Below are positions 9,951 to 19,046 of a DNA stretch of 52,087 nt, one piece after another. Under the pieces are notes generated by a model. That model was not told the origin of the DNA. It did not search any database and was given only the letters and a program-made list of their open reading frames with translations. Source of the DNA: Methyloceanibacter sp. (GTDB lineage Bacteria; Pseudomonadota; Alphaproteobacteria; Rhizobiales; Methyloligellaceae); the NCBI GenBank assembly GCA_030064755.1, contig JASJEH010000008.1, positions 1 through 52,087 of the forward strand, written 5' to 3'. Positions within the stretch are counted from its first letter, which is position 1. Every line of letters begins with the position of its first letter. A program made the position numbers and the translations under genes.

Positions 9951-10184
9951 ATGTCGCTCATTATCTTCCTTGTGGTAGGCCTGATCGCCGGCGTTCTCGC
10001 CTCGTATCTCATGGGGCGCAAAAACGATCTTCTCACCAATCTCTTGATCGGCGTCGTGGGTGCCGTCGTGGGCGGCCTTCTAGGCGGCTTTATCGGAATT
10101 GGCGCAACGAATCTCATCGGCCAGGTTATCATCGCCACCGCGGGCGCTGTCCTGTGTATTTGGCTTTGGCAGCGGATGCGCTAG
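9951..10184 (+). CDS. GlsB/YeaQ/YmgE-family small membrane protein (first copy)
   Basis: A 77-residue, highly hydrophobic and glycine-rich protein of the GlsB/YeaQ/YmgE (transglycosylase-associated) type. Three membrane segments are visible: about 2-22 (IIFLVVGLIAGVLASYLMG), 30-50 (LLIGVVGAVVGGLLGGFIG) and 55-72. The charged turn KNDLLTN between the first two is typical. Function in the family is poorly defined; members are often linked with envelope stress. TAGGAGA at 9938-9944 lies shortly before the start. It is followed 35 bases later by a paralogue, and both lie between lpd and lipA. Confidence 0.88.
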   Translation: MSLIIFLVVGLIAGVLASYLMGRKNDLLTNLLIGVVGAVVGGLLGGFIGIGATNLIGQVIIATAGAVLCIWLWQRMR

Positions 10185-10219
10185 GCTCGCCACGGTCCGG
10201 GAGACGAAGGAAGGCCAAC

Positions 10220-10489
10220 ATGGAAGCTCACGGGTTGTTCTCGATGCCGGGTGTCGGTTTTTTCGGCATGATCATCATCGGCATCTTGGCCGGCTACATT
10301 GCTGAGAAGATCACGGCGTCTGATCATGGCCTCCTCACAAATTTCTTGGTCGGCATCGCTGGTTCGTTTATCGGTGGCTCGCTGGCGCGCCTCGTGGGCG
10401 TCGATTTCTACGGCTGGCTTGGCAATCTCGTCGTCGCTTCCGTTGGTGCCGTGATTATCATCTGGCTCTGGCGCAAGCTTAGTGATTAG
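10220..10489 (+). CDS. GlsB/YeaQ/YmgE-family small membrane protein (second copy)
   Basis: An 89-residue paralogue of the preceding gene with the same three-helix plan: about 12-30 (GFFGMIIIGILAGYIAEKI), 40-58 (FLVGIAGSFIGGSLARLVG) and 65-84 (LGNLVVASVGAVIIIWLW). It has a longer N-terminus than its neighbour. The start at ATG 10220 follows GAAGGAAGG at 10206-10214. The two proteins are clearly related but not recent duplicates, since only scattered residues match outside the membrane segments. It ends 21 bases before lipA, so it may share its transcript. No specific function can be given. Confidence 0.87.
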   Translation: MEAHGLFSMPGVGFFGMIIIGILAGYIAEKITASDHGLLTNFLVGIAGSFIGGSLARLVGVDFYGWLGNLVVASVGAVIIIWLWRKLSD

Positions 10490-10510
10490 GGTCCCTCTCC
10501 TCGGTTCTAG

Positions 10511-11473
10511 ATGGTCACACTATTGAATTCTGTCGACGCGCCGACTAGGCGGCCGCGACATCCTGAAAAGGCGCATCTTCCCGACACGCCCCTGGTGCGC
10601 AAGCCTGACTGGATTCGCGTCAAGGCGCCTGGTGCCCATGCGTTCGACGGCACCCGCGAGACTATTCGGCGTCACGGCCTCCATACGGTGTGCGAGGAAG
10701 CGGCCTGTCCCAATATCGGCGAGTGCTGGTCGAAACGCCACGCCACAGTGATGATCATGGGAGACATCTGTACGCGGGCTTGCGCCTTCTGCAATGTGGC
10801 CACAGGCAAGCCCGCGCGTCTCGATCCAGACGAGCCGAAGCGCACGGCGGACGCCATCGCGGAGCTGGGGCTCAATCATGTCGTAGTCACATCCGTCGAC
10901 CGGGACGACCTTGCCGACGGAGGCGCAACACATTTCGCACAGACGATCACTGCGATCCGCGCGGCGGCGCCTCAAACCACGATCGAAGTCCTGACACCCG
11001 ACTTCAAGCGCAAACAGGGCGCACTCGAGATCGTGCTCGACGCTCATCCCGATGTCTTCAATCACAACGTTGAAACGGCGCCGTCACTCTACCGGCGTAT
11101 TCGTCCCGGCGCAGACTTTGCGCACTCTGTATCGATACTGAAGGAAGCGAAGCGGCTTGATCCGGCCGTGTTCACGAAGTCGGGGATCATGGTTGGCCTC
11201 GGCGAGACAGACGACGAAGTCGCCAACGTGATGGACGCGTTGCGTGCGGCCGACGTGGACTTCATGACGATCGGACAATACTTGCAACCCACGCGCAAGC
11301 ACGCCGCCGTCGACCGCTTCGTCACGCCCGAAGGCTTTGCCGCGTACAAGCGTACCGGAGAGGAAAAGGGCTTTCTGCTTGTCGCCTCGTCGCCGCTGAC
11401 CCGTTCGTCCTATCACGCGGCGGAAGACTTCGAACGCCTGAAAGCGGCGCGGCTTGCGAGCCTTCGCAGCTAG
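10511..11473 (+). CDS. lipA: Lipoyl synthase
   Basis: LipA inserts two sulfur atoms into protein-bound octanoyl groups to make the lipoyl cofactor, by radical SAM chemistry. The 320-residue protein has the auxiliary cluster ligands in [12 protein letters not shown] (Cys61, Cys66, Cys72), the radical SAM cluster in CTRACAFC (Cys87, Cys91, Cys94), and the conserved RSS near the C-terminus (PLTRSSYHA), which supplies the serine ligand. Length and motifs are normal. It lies downstream of the PDH genes whose E1-beta lipoyl domain it would modify, so substrate and enzyme are encoded together. lipB is not in this window. Confidence 0.97.
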   Translation: MVTLLNSVDAPTRRPRHPEKAHLPDTPLVRKPDWIRVKAPGAHAFDGTRETIRRHGLHTVCEEAACPNIGECWSKRHATVMIMGDICTRACAFCNVATGKPARLDPDEPKRTADAIAELGLNHVVVTSVDRDDLADGGATHFAQTITAIRAAAPQTTIEVLTPDFKRKQGALEIVLDAHPDVFNHNVETAPSLYRRIRPGADFAHSVSILKEAKRLDPAVFTKSGIMVGLGETDDEVANVMDALRAADVDFMTIGQYLQPTRKHAAVDRFVTPEGFAAYKRTGEEKGFLLVASSPLTRSSYHAAEDFERLKAARLASLRS

Positions 11474-11487
11474 ATACCAAACGCAGC

Positions 11488-11958
11488 ATGCAGACTTACG
11501 AAACCCGACACCGTGTCGCCCATGGCGCCGAAGATATGTACGCGCTTGTCGCGAACGTCGAGGACTATCCAACGTTTCTGCCACTGTGCGAGGCACTCGA
11601 CATCGTGGGCCGCGAAACCATCGACGGCAAAGAAGTCCTGACTGCGAAGATGGAGATTGGGTACAAGCTAATCCGCGAGCGCTTTACCAGCCGGGTGACG
11701 CTCGATCCGGAGTTCCGCGCGATCCTCGTCGAATATGTGGACGGACCCTTTGAGCATCTAGAAAATCGCTGGGTGTTCGAACCGCACGATACCGGCGGAT
11801 CGGAGATCGATTTCTTCATCGCCTACAAGTTCCGATCACGGATCTTCGAGCGTCTTGTCGGGAGTCTGTTCGATAAGGCCGTCCGTAAGTATACGGACGC
11901 ATTCGAGGCTCGTGCAGACCAGGTCTACGGGACAAAGAGCGGGGCATTCACCAGCTAG
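11488..11958 (+). CDS. Coq10/RatA-like START-domain protein
   Basis: A 156-residue SRPBCC (START-like) protein. The opening YETRHRVAHGAEDMYALVANVEDYPTFLPLC segment and the VDGPFEHLENRWVF strand match the Coq10/RatA family. In eukaryotes and many bacteria such proteins bind ubiquinone or its precursors; the E. coli homologue was named RatA as a ribosome-binding toxin. In Hyphomicrobiales this gene habitually follows lipA, which favours the respiratory, Coq10-like role, but that is inference. It starts 14 bases after lipA and likely shares its transcript. It converges on pncC, with only 8 bases between the two stop codons. Confidence 0.88.
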   Translation: MQTYETRHRVAHGAEDMYALVANVEDYPTFLPLCEALDIVGRETIDGKEVLTAKMEIGYKLIRERFTSRVTLDPEFRAILVEYVDGPFEHLENRWVFEPHDTGGSEIDFFIAYKFRSRIFERLVGSLFDKAVRKYTDAFEARADQVYGTKSGAFTS

Positions 11959-11966
11959 TGGCGATG

Positions 11967-12467
11967 CTAGGCGAGCGCCCGCAGCATCAGCAGCGCGCAT
12001 TCCACACTGAGGCGGCGGACCGTGTCACGGCCCACATCGCCAAACTCCATGCGCTGATGCTGTGTCGGCAGGTCGCGGCGTTCAGCGGCAAAGTGAACGA
12101 GCCCGACCGGCTTCTCCACGCTCCCGCCACCGGGTCCGGCGATGCCGGTGATCGAGACAGCGATCGTCGCATTGCTCTGGGCCAAGGCACCGCCGGCCAT
12201 CGCGCGCGCAACTTCCTCGCTCACGGCACCATGCTTCTCAATTAGCCAGGCGGGCACGCCCAGCATTTCGGACTTGGCGGCATTTGTGTAGGTGACGAAA
12301 CCGCGATCGAACACGTCCGAGGAGCCCGGAACAGATGTGAGCGCCGCGGAGACAAGTCCGCCGGTGCACGACTCCGCCGTGGCAATCAAGTCGCCACGCC
12401 CGCGCGCCGCATCCAATACCTCGGCCGCCAGCGCCGACAGCGCATCGTCGGTCGGCACATCGCTCAT
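11967..12467 (-). CDS. pncC: Nicotinamide-nucleotide amidase (CinA C-terminal domain family)
   Basis: A 166-residue stand-alone CinA C-terminal domain. Family members deamidate nicotinamide mononucleotide to nicotinate mononucleotide in NAD salvage. [10 protein letters not shown] (residues 31-40) contains the probable catalytic Ser33, followed by [13 protein letters not shown] with the conserved lysine, and [13 protein letters not shown] plus KPVGLVHFA complete the family pattern. The N-terminal molybdopterin-binding-like domain of full CinA is absent, as is usual for this short form. The ATG at 12467 overlaps the ispDF stop by 4 bases, so the two genes are translated in series. Older annotations call it competence-damage protein. 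Confidence 0.93.
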   Translation of the reverse strand: MSDVPTDDALSALAAEVLDAARGRGDLIATAESCTGGLVSAALTSVPGSSDVFDRGFVTYTNAAKSEMLGVPAWLIEKHGAVSEEVARAMAGGALAQSNATIAVSITGIAGPGGGSVEKPVGLVHFAAERRDLPTQHQRMEFGDVGRDTVRRLSVECALLMLRALA

Positions 12468-13642
12468 GGCAGCAAAACAGTCGCCGTTGCCATCGCGGCA
12501 ATACCTTCCTCCCGGCCGATGAAGCCGAGTTGCTCGTTTGTGGTCGCCTTCACGCTGACTTGGCTAAGGCTAAGGCCGAGGATGTCTGCGACGGAGCCTC
12601 GCATAGCATCACGATGCGGACCGATCTTCGGCGTTTCGCATATTAGCGTAATGTCGGCATGCACGATCTTGCCGCCGCGCGCCGCAATCCGATCACTAGC
12701 ATCTTTGAGGAACTTGTCGGAACTCGCACCGCGCCAACGTATATCGGTTGGCGGGAAGTGCGCGCCAATATCCCCATCAGCAATCGTGCCAAGCAGCGCA
12801 TCCGTCAGCGCGTGCAGTCCCACGTCGGCATCGCTATGCCCGAGCAGAGCTCGTGTATGCGGAATGCGGATACCGCAGAGCATGACCGCATCCCCGGGAC
12901 CGAGCCGGTGCACGTCATAGCCCGAGCCCACGCGGGGGGTGCCAACCGGCACCCCGCTTTGTCGCATCAATCGATCGGCGATTATCAAGTCCTCCGCTGT
13001 GGTCAGCTTACGATTGTCTTCGGAGCCTTCGACGATGGCCACGTCGATGCCAAACCACTCCGCCACGGACGTATCGTCGGTGAAGTCGAGTGTCGAATCC
13101 CGCGCGGCGGCCCGATGGGCTGTCAAAATGGCCTCGAAGTCGAAACCCTGCGGTGTCTGAGCTCGAAAAAGCCCGTCGCGCGGCTCAGTGCCGGAGACAA
13201 GGCCTGCATCTTCGCGCTTCAGCGTGTCGGTCACCGGCAGGCAGGGCAGGGCGCCGGGGGTGGTTTCAAGGGCATCGATGACGCGCGAGACCAGCGCTTC
13301 GTCGGCGAAGGGTCGCGCGGCGTCATGGATCAGGACCTTTGAGGGGCCTGTGTCCGCGAGAGCCTCGAGCCCCAAGCGCACACTGTCTTGGCGGCGCGCA
13401 CCGCCCATGACAGCAGGTAAGAGGTCTGTGGCGAAAGGGGCGCTTACGGCGCCAAAGAGCGCCGCGTCGTCCGGATGAATGACGACGAGAATGTCGTGTA
13501 CGCGGGGGTGGGCGGCAAAGAGCGAAATCGTCCGAGTCAGCATCGGCACGCCGCCGATTTCACAGTATTGCTTTGGCTGCGATCCGTCAGTGGAAGCCCG
13601 TGCTCCACGCCCGGCGGCAACGATCAGCGCTGCAGTTGTCAC
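12464..13642 (-). CDS. ispDF: Bifunctional IspD/IspF: MEP cytidylyltransferase and MECDP synthase
   Basis: A fusion of two non-consecutive enzymes of the MEP isoprenoid pathway. Residues 1-225 are Isp[15 protein letters not shown] is the CTP-binding loop, and PKQYCEIGG and [10 protein letters not shown] follow. Residues about 238-392 are IspF, with metal ligands Asp243 and His245 (GYDVHRLG) and His277 ([18 protein letters not shown]), plus the late [11 protein letters not shown] segment. I choose GTG 13642, giving [13 protein letters not shown] and 392 residues; GAGGGG lies about 6 bases upstream. The in-frame TTG at 13678 would add 12 untypical residues. Fused IspDF is common in alphaproteobacteria. 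Confidence 0.96.
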   Translation of the reverse strand: MTTAALIVAAGRGARASTDGSQPKQYCEIGGVPMLTRTISLFAAHPRVHDILVVIHPDDAALFGAVSAPFATDLLPAVMGGARRQDSVRLGLEALADTGPSKVLIHDAARPFADEALVSRVIDALETTPGALPCLPVTDTLKREDAGLVSGTEPRDGLFRAQTPQGFDFEAILTAHRAAARDSTLDFTDDTSVAEWFGIDVAIVEGSEDNRKLTTAEDLIIADRLMRQSGVPVGTPRVGSGYDVHRLGPGDAVMLCGIRIPHTRALLGHSDADVGLHALTDALLGTIADGDIGAHFPPTDIRWRGASSDKFLKDASDRIAARGGKIVHADITLICETPKIGPHRDAMRGSVADILGLSLSQVSVKATTNEQLGFIGREEGIAAMATATVLLP

Positions 13643-13733
13643 GTGCTTCCCCTCTTTACAGTGTAACAAGCCTGCCAATCTTTGAGCCTAAGTCGCTGAT
13701 TCGTATAGCTGTTGCACTGCGGCATATCGATTA

Positions 13734-13809
13734 TTGCCCCTCGGGCAAAACACACGTATGTTGCCCAATTATAGTTCATGAATTTCTCGTGCTTATAATT
13801 TATGCACGA
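13734..13809. promoter_or_regulatory. Candidate promoter/operator region upstream of ntrB
   Basis: The gap between divergent ispDF and ntrB is unusually AT-rich for this window. It has TTGCCC-CTC-GGGCAA (13734-13748), another TTGCCC at 13761-13766, and an inverted repeat TCGTGC (13787-13792) / GCACGA (13804-13809) whose 11-base spacer contains TATAAT at 13794-13799. If that is the -10 box, a repressor bound to the repeat would block it. No good -35 box is seen at the right distance. The half-sites run in the opposite order to the NtrC consensus (GCAC, spacer, GTGC), so I do not call it an NtrC site. Confidence 0.4.
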
Positions 13810-13848
13810 ACTGTTGGCCACCGGATTGCGGCGGCGAGGATATAGGCA

Positions 13849-15015
13849 TTGACGCTCTCAACCAAAACGCCAGGAGCAAGCCAAGACATCAAGGGCATGG
13901 CGTGCGAAGCGCTCGTGGAAGCACTACCGCACCCGCTGCTGGTCGTCGGCAAAGACCTCGCCGTCGATTACGTGAATCAGGCGGCTGAGGACTTCTTCCA
14001 GATGAGCTCCAGCGTCCTGTGCCGTCACAGCCTGCCGGACGTGGTCGCCTTCGGCTGCCCGCTGATTGCGCTCGTGGAGCAGGTCCAGCGAAACGGCACG
14101 ACGGTCAACGAATATGGCGTTGAACTGAGCTCTTTCCGCTTTGAATCCACAAAGCTCGTCGACCTCTACGGCGGCCCCGTGCCCGTTGGCAGCAACGCGG
14201 TCATGGTCATGATCCAACAGCGCAGCATGGCGCAAATGATCGAGCGTCAGCTAACGCATCGCGGCGCCGCGCGGTCCGTCTCCGGCCTTGCCGCAGTTCT
14301 CGCCCATGAGATCAAGAATCCGCTCTCGGGAATTCGGGGAGCTGCACAACTCCTTGAAGGGGAGCGCGACGAATCCGACCGCACACTGACGCAGCTCATA
14401 TGCTCAGAATCGGATCGTATCTGCAATCTGGTGGACCGAATGGAGATCTTCGGCGACGAACGGCCACTGCAGCGTGAGCCCGTAAACATCCACGACGTCC
14501 TTGACCATGTGAAGCAAGTGGCCTCGACGGGCTTCGCGAGCCGCATCAAGATCGTCGAGAACTACGACCCCTCGCTTCCGCCGGTGCCCGGGAGCAGAGA
14601 CAAGTTAGTTCAGGTATTCCTCAACCTCGTCAAGAATGCTGCCGAGGCCATCGGGGACTCCCGGAGTGATGGACAGATCACCCTGTCGACGGCCTTCCGG
14701 CCCGGCGTCCGTCTCTCGGTGCCCGGGAGCCAAGCGCGCGTTAGCCTCCCGCTCGAGATTGCTGTCGAGGATAACGGCAGCGGTGTCCCCACCGACCTGA
14801 TCCAGCATTTGTTCGACCCATTCGTAACCACGAAACAATCTGGAACCGGCCTCGGCCTGGCTCTGGTTGCGAAGATTATCGGGGACCATGGCGGCATCAT
14901 CGAATGCGATTCCCGGCCACGGTACACGGTGTTCCGCGCGCTAATGCCGATGGCGAGCCGCGACGGGACCACACGGAGCGCGCCAGCGATAGAACAGAAC
15001 GAAGCACAGATCTAA
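13849..15015 (+). CDS. ntrB: Nitrogen regulation sensor kinase NtrB
   Basis: NtrB (GlnL) phosphorylates NtrC under nitrogen limitation and reverses this when PII signals sufficiency. The start is TTG 13849 with GAGGA at 13836-13840, giving 388 residues; ATG 13897 is the alternative. Residues about 20-120 form a PAS-like sensor domain with no membrane segment, so it is soluble. The H-box is [19 protein letters not shown] with phospho-acceptor His153. The ATPase part has [10 protein letters not shown] (N-box), VEDNGSGVP (G1), [18 protein letters not shown] (F and G2 boxes). The neighbour ntrC starts 15 bases later. dusB (nifR3), which often precedes ntrB in related genomes, is missing here. Confidence 0.96.
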   Translation: MTLSTKTPGASQDIKGMACEALVEALPHPLLVVGKDLAVDYVNQAAEDFFQMSSSVLCRHSLPDVVAFGCPLIALVEQVQRNGTTVNEYGVELSSFRFESTKLVDLYGGPVPVGSNAVMVMIQQRSMAQMIERQLTHRGAARSVSGLAAVLAHEIKNPLSGIRGAAQLLEGERDESDRTLTQLICSESDRICNLVDRMEIFGDERPLQREPVNIHDVLDHVKQVASTGFASRIKIVENYDPSLPPVPGSRDKLVQVFLNLVKNAAEAIGDSRSDGQITLSTAFRPGVRLSVPGSQARVSLPLEIAVEDNGSGVPTDLIQHLFDPFVTTKQSGTGLGLALVAKIIGDHGGIIECDSRPRYTVFRALMPMASRDGTTRSAPAIEQNEAQI

Positions 15016-15030
15016 GAGACAGACCGAAGC

Positions 15031-16476
15031 ATGGGAAAAGGCAATATCCTGATCGCCGACGATGACGCGGCAATCCGTACGGTCCTCAACCAGGCACTCG
15101 CGCGCGCCGGCTATGCCCCGCGCGCGACCGGCAATGCGGCGACGTTGTGGCGCTGGGTCAGCCAGGGAGACGGAGATCTCATCATCACGGATGTCGTGAT
15201 GCCGGACGAGAGCGCTTTTGACCTCATTCCCCGTATTAAGAAGCTGCGGCCGGATCTGCCGATCGTCGTCATGAGCGCTCAGAACACGTTCATGACTGCC
15301 GTCACGGCGGCAGAGCGCGGCGCCTACGAATATCTGCCCAAACCGTTCGACCTAAACGAGCTCGTTTCCGTTGTCAGCCGAGCGCTGGCTGAGCCGCGCA
15401 AGAAGGTGCAGCCTCTTTCGGCTGAACCGTCGGAAGGTTTGCCGCTCATCGGGCGCTGCGCGGCGATGCAGGACATCTATCGGGTCTTGGCGCGGCTAAC
15501 CCAGACCGATCTCACTGTGATGATCACCGGCGAGTCCGGCACAGGCAAAGAGCTTGTCTCCCGCGCGCTCCATGAATACGGCAAGCGGCGCAATGGGCCC
15601 TTCGTGGCCATTAACATGGCCGCGATTCCACGCGAACTCATCGAGTCAGAATTGTTCGGGCACGAAAAGGGGGCCTTCACAGGCGCTCAAACACGGCATG
15701 TAGGCCGGTTCGAACAAGCCGAAGGGGGCACGCTCTTCTTGGATGAGATCGGAGACATGCCGATGGAGGCGCAGACGCGCCTCCTGCGCGTGCTGCAAGA
15801 GGGGGAGTATACGACCGTAGGCGGACGAACACCGATCCGGACCAATGTACGGATCATCGCCGCCACAAATCGCGATCTGCAACAGCAGATCGACCAAGGC
15901 CTATTTCGCGAAGACCTTTATTACCGGCTCAATGTCGTGCCGTTGCGTTTGCCGCCGTTGCGCGAACGGCTTGAGGACATTCCCGACCTGGTGCGGCACT
16001 TCCTGGCGATCGCCGAGAAGGAGGGCCTTCCGCCGAAGAGTTTCGAGGCCGGTGCTATCGAACGGCTCAAGCGCCACAACTGGCCGGGCAATGTGCGGGA
16101 GCTCGAGAATCTGGTTCGCCGGCTATCGGCCATCTACACCCAGGACATCGTGACCGTGGATATGGTGGAGAGTGAATTCGCACCGGCGGCGCGGCCGGCT
16201 CAATTCAACGATGCCGCCGAAGCGACAGCCGATCTGTCCGAAGCGGTGGAGCGCTACCTCGGCGACTATTTCATGAGCTTCGGCCAAGACCTACCGCCTG
16301 CAGGGCTTTACACGAGGATTCTGCGCAAAGTGGAATCGCCCCTAATCTCGGCGGCCCTTGCGGCAACGCGCGGAAACCAAATCCGCGCCGCGGATCTGCT
16401 TGGCGTGAACCGCAACACGCTGCGAAAGAAGATCCGCGATCTTGGGATCAAGGTCATCCGGACCCCTGCAGCATAG
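15031..16476 (+). CDS. ntrC: Nitrogen assimilation response regulator NtrC
   Basis: A sigma-54 activator of nitrogen-assimilation genes. The 481-residue protein has a receiver domain with Asp10/11 and phospho-acceptor Asp54, Lys104 in YLPKPFD, then an AAA+ domain: Walker A GESGTGKE (167-174), the sigma-54-contacting GAFTGA loop (214-219), Walker B GGTLFLDE (232-239), and [17 protein letters not shown] sensor II (here [14 protein letters not shown]). The C-terminal Fis-type helix-turn-helix is [20 protein letters not shown]. All key motifs are intact, in contrast to NtrX downstream. It lies 15 bases after ntrB and ends before a strong hairpin, so ntrBC is probably one unit. Confidence 0.97.
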   Translation: MGKGNILIADDDAAIRTVLNQALARAGYAPRATGNAATLWRWVSQGDGDLIITDVVMPDESAFDLIPRIKKLRPDLPIVVMSAQNTFMTAVTAAERGAYEYLPKPFDLNELVSVVSRALAEPRKKVQPLSAEPSEGLPLIGRCAAMQDIYRVLARLTQTDLTVMITGESGTGKELVSRALHEYGKRRNGPFVAINMAAIPRELIESELFGHEKGAFTGAQTRHVGRFEQAEGGTLFLDEIGDMPMEAQTRLLRVLQEGEYTTVGGRTPIRTNVRIIAATNRDLQQQIDQGLFREDLYYRLNVVPLRLPPLRERLEDIPDLVRHFLAIAEKEGLPPKSFEAGAIERLKRHNWPGNVRELENLVRRLSAIYTQDIVTVDMVESEFAPAARPAQFNDAAEATADLSEAVERYLGDYFMSFGQDLPPAGLYTRILRKVESPLISAALAATRGNQIRAADLLGVNRNTLRKKIRDLGIKVIRTPAA

Positions 16477-16478
16477 AC

Positions 16479-16499
16479 CTAGAGCCTGTCAGGCTCTAG
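16479..16499 (+). terminator. Hairpin after ntrC
   Basis: CTAGAGCCT-GTC-AGGCTCTAG is a perfect 9-bp inverted repeat with a 3-base loop, three bases after the ntrC stop. No T-run follows, so it may be a Rho-assisted end or a 3'-stabilising hairpin. A second, weaker repeat (ACGTAC 16535-16540 / GTACGT 16551-16556) lies 36 bases further on; the rest of the gap before ntrY shows nothing else I can assign. Confidence 0.55.
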
Positions 16500-16685
16500 C
16501 CAGACCCTCTACCGCTTCCCATATCCGAGACGGGACGTACATTCTGTCAGGTACGTTACGCCGTCATACCTGTCGCCAAAGCGCCACAATGTGATCTTAT
16601 TGCATCATGCCTGTGGTCAATTTGCCGCGTTGATGAGGTTCGGTCCAAAACCGAACCCGGGACTTGGGAGTGAGAGCACGCCACC

Positions 16686-19046
16686 TTGCGCGACCCCGAG
16701 CCAGATAAAGAAATAAGTCGAGCGAACAAGAAGTTAGGCGCTCAGCCAAAAGCCACGCCTGAACGCGATACGGAGGGTCAAGCCACCGTCCCGGCGAAAC
16801 GCCGGCGCTTACAGTTCACGCTTGGCCTGATCATTATGGTCCTGTCCCTCTGCGCGGGACTCGCGACCTACCTCGTCCTAACCGGTCTCACCCCTATCGT
16901 CCCCACGCAGGACGTAGTGGTCACCACTTTGCTCATCAACGCGGTGCTGGTCGTCGCCATGATCGGGCTGATTGCGTGGCAAGTGACCGGGCTCTGGCTT
17001 GCCAAGCGGCGCCACGAGGCGGGCGCCCAGCTGCATGTTCGGATTGTGAGCCTCTTCAGCGTGATCGCTGTCGTGCCCGCGATCGCCCTCGCGGTCTTTG
17101 CCAGTATTTCGCTCGATCGCGGTCTCGACCATTGGTTCTCAAGCCGCACGAAAGACATCATTCAGAACTCAATCAACGTTGCTACGGCTTATCTCCAAGA
17201 ACATGGCCAAGTCATCCGGGCGGACACGGTTGGCATGGCCAAGGATATCGACGAGGCCGTGGAGCTCGTTCGGGCACGCCCGCAAGGCTTTGGAAACTTC
17301 CTACGCGCTCAGGCCGGTATCCGCGCAATCCCGGCGGCCTATTTGATCGACAGCAGCGGCAAGATGCTGGCGACGGCGGCATCGATGCAGAATATTCCCT
17401 ACCGTGCGCCCCCGCCGGAAGCCATGGACCTTGCGAAGAAAGGGCAGGTGATTGTGATCGCGCCTGGCAAGACCAGCCTGGTGGGTGCGATCAAGAGCCT
17501 AGAGAACTTTGACGATACCTATCTCTACGTCATCCGTCCTGTGAACGCACAAGTGCTTCAGCAACTGCGTGCCACGCGGGCAAGCGTTGCCGAGTATCAA
17601 CGTCTTGAGCAACGACGGGCGGGCGTCCAGGTCGCCTTCGGCCTCATGTATGTCGCCATCGCGCTCACCCTGCTGCTTTCCGCTATCTGGATCGGCATGT
17701 GGTTCGCGAACCGGCTCGTTGCGCCCATAGGACAGTTGATGGGCGCTGCCGAGGAGATCAGCCACGGCAATCTTGGGGTAAAGGTCAACGTCGATCCGGC
17801 CGACGGCGATCTCGCCGTGCTGGGGTCAACGTTCAATACCATGGCATCGGAACTCAAGACCCAGCGCGACGAACTTGTCGGCGCCAATGCAACGCTCGAC
17901 GAGCACAACCGATTCATGTCCGCCGTGCTCTCGGGTGTAACGGCGGGCGTCGTCGGTGTCGACGCGAATGGTACTGTCAACCTGGTGAACCCCTCGGCGG
18001 AGGAGCTGCTCAAGCTAAAGGGGGCAGACCTTGTTGGGAAGCAGCTTGCCGACGCGGTGCCGGAGTTCGGGCCACAGCTGAAACGTGCCCGAAAACAGGT
18101 ACGACGGTCGGCGACCGATCAGGTTTCCATTCGGCGGCGCGGTTCGGAACGCAACTTCGCTGTTCGCGTGACAAGCGAGGGCGAGGGCCAGGGTTATGTC
18201 GTCACGTTTGATGACATCACGGAACTGGTTATTGCGCAGCGCTCCACGGCCTGGGCCGACGTCGCGCGCCGCATCGCGCATGAGATTAAGAATCCGCTGA
18301 CGCCAATCCAACTCTCCGCGGAACGCATTCGCCGAAAGTATGGGAAGGTTATCACCGAAGATCGCGACATCTTCGAGCAGTGCACCGACACGATTGTACG
18401 GCAAGTGTCGGACATCGGCCGGATGGTGGATGAGTTCTCGGCCTTCGCGCGCATGCCGAAACCGGTCATGGAGATGCACGATGTCCGCGAGATCGTGCGG
18501 GAGGCCGTTTTTCTCTTCCAGGTCAGCCGCCCAGACATCGATTTTACGCTCGATCTGCCGGACAAGCCGGTCATGACCATGTCCGATCAGCGCCTCCTCA
18601 CGCAGGCCGTCACGAATCTCGTGAAGAACGCGAGCGAAGGCATCGATACCGCTGTCGAAAACGATCCCGATCGAGCAGGGACCGGCGCCATTATCGCGAA
18701 AGTCGCCGCCAAGGGCGACCGGGTCCACATAACGATTATCGATAACGGCTGCGGCCTTCCCAAGGAGGACCGCGACCGCCTCATCGAGCCTTACATGACA
18801 ACCCGTGTCAAAGGCACAGGGTTAGGATTGGCCATCGTGCAGCGCATCACCGAGCAACACGGCGGCAAACTACGGTTGGCCGATGCGCCAAAGCGTAATG
18901 GCAAGGTGGAAGGGGCATCGGTGCGCATCGATCTGCCGATCGTGGCGCGCGAGGAACCAGAGATGGACGTTGCCGTCGACTCTGGAACCAAGCCCGAAAA
19001 GAGTGAAGCGTCTGCCGAAGAAGAGGAAGTTACCCATGGCGTCTGA
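16686..19046 (+). CDS. ntrY: Sensor histidine kinase NtrY
   Basis: Membrane-bound kinase that pairs with NtrX, implicated in nitrogen, redox and envelope responses in alphaproteobacteria. From TTG 16686 the protein has 786 residues; no better in-frame start lies before the first membrane segment. Segments: membrane helices at about 44-66, 78-100 and 120-140, a periplasmic region of about 170 residues, a helix near 318-340 (GLMYVAIALTLLLSAIWIGMW), HAMP at about 340-395, PAS at about 405-510, H-box [20 protein letters not shown] with His532, and an ATPase domain with NLVKNASEGI, IIDNGCGLP and GTGLGLAIV. The C-terminus is an acidic tail. The stop overlaps the ntrX start by 11 bases. Confidence 0.95.
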   Translation: MRDPEPDKEISRANKKLGAQPKATPERDTEGQATVPAKRRRLQFTLGLIIMVLSLCAGLATYLVLTGLTPIVPTQDVVVTTLLINAVLVVAMIGLIAWQVTGLWLAKRRHEAGAQLHVRIVSLFSVIAVVPAIALAVFASISLDRGLDHWFSSRTKDIIQNSINVATAYLQEHGQVIRADTVGMAKDIDEAVELVRARPQGFGNFLRAQAGIRAIPAAYLIDSSGKMLATAASMQNIPYRAPPPEAMDLAKKGQVIVIAPGKTSLVGAIKSLENFDDTYLYVIRPVNAQVLQQLRATRASVAEYQRLEQRRAGVQVAFGLMYVAIALTLLLSAIWIGMWFANRLVAPIGQLMGAAEEISHGNLGVKVNVDPADGDLAVLGSTFNTMASELKTQRDELVGANATLDEHNRFMSAVLSGVTAGVVGVDANGTVNLVNPSAEELLKLKGADLVGKQLADAVPEFGPQLKRARKQVRRSATDQVSIRRRGSERNFAVRVTSEGEGQGYVVTFDDITELVIAQRSTAWADVARRIAHEIKNPLTPIQLSAERIRRKYGKVITEDRDIFEQCTDTIVRQVSDIGRMVDEFSAFARMPKPVMEMHDVREIVREAVFLFQVSRPDIDFTLDLPDKPVMTMSDQRLLTQAVTNLVKNASEGIDTAVENDPDRAGTGAIIAKVAAKGDRVHITIIDNGCGLPKEDRDRLIEPYMTTRVKGTGLGLAIVQRITEQHGGKLRLADAPKRNGKVEGASVRIDLPIVAREEPEMDVAVDSGTKPEKSEASAEEEEVTHGV

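Noticed and set aside
11488..11958. RatA toxin of a toxin-antitoxin pair
   Set aside because: No antitoxin-like partner gene is adjacent, and the place after lipA is the standard Coq10-like position.
12659..13342. 227-codon plus-strand frame inside ispDF
   Set aside because: It is antisense to a clear IspDF fusion, and its translation has no domain features.
13787..13809. Possible NtrC binding site upstream of ntrB
   Set aside because: NtrC sites read GCAC-spacer-GTGC; here the half-sites are in the reverse order (GTGC then GCAC), with an 11-base spacer.
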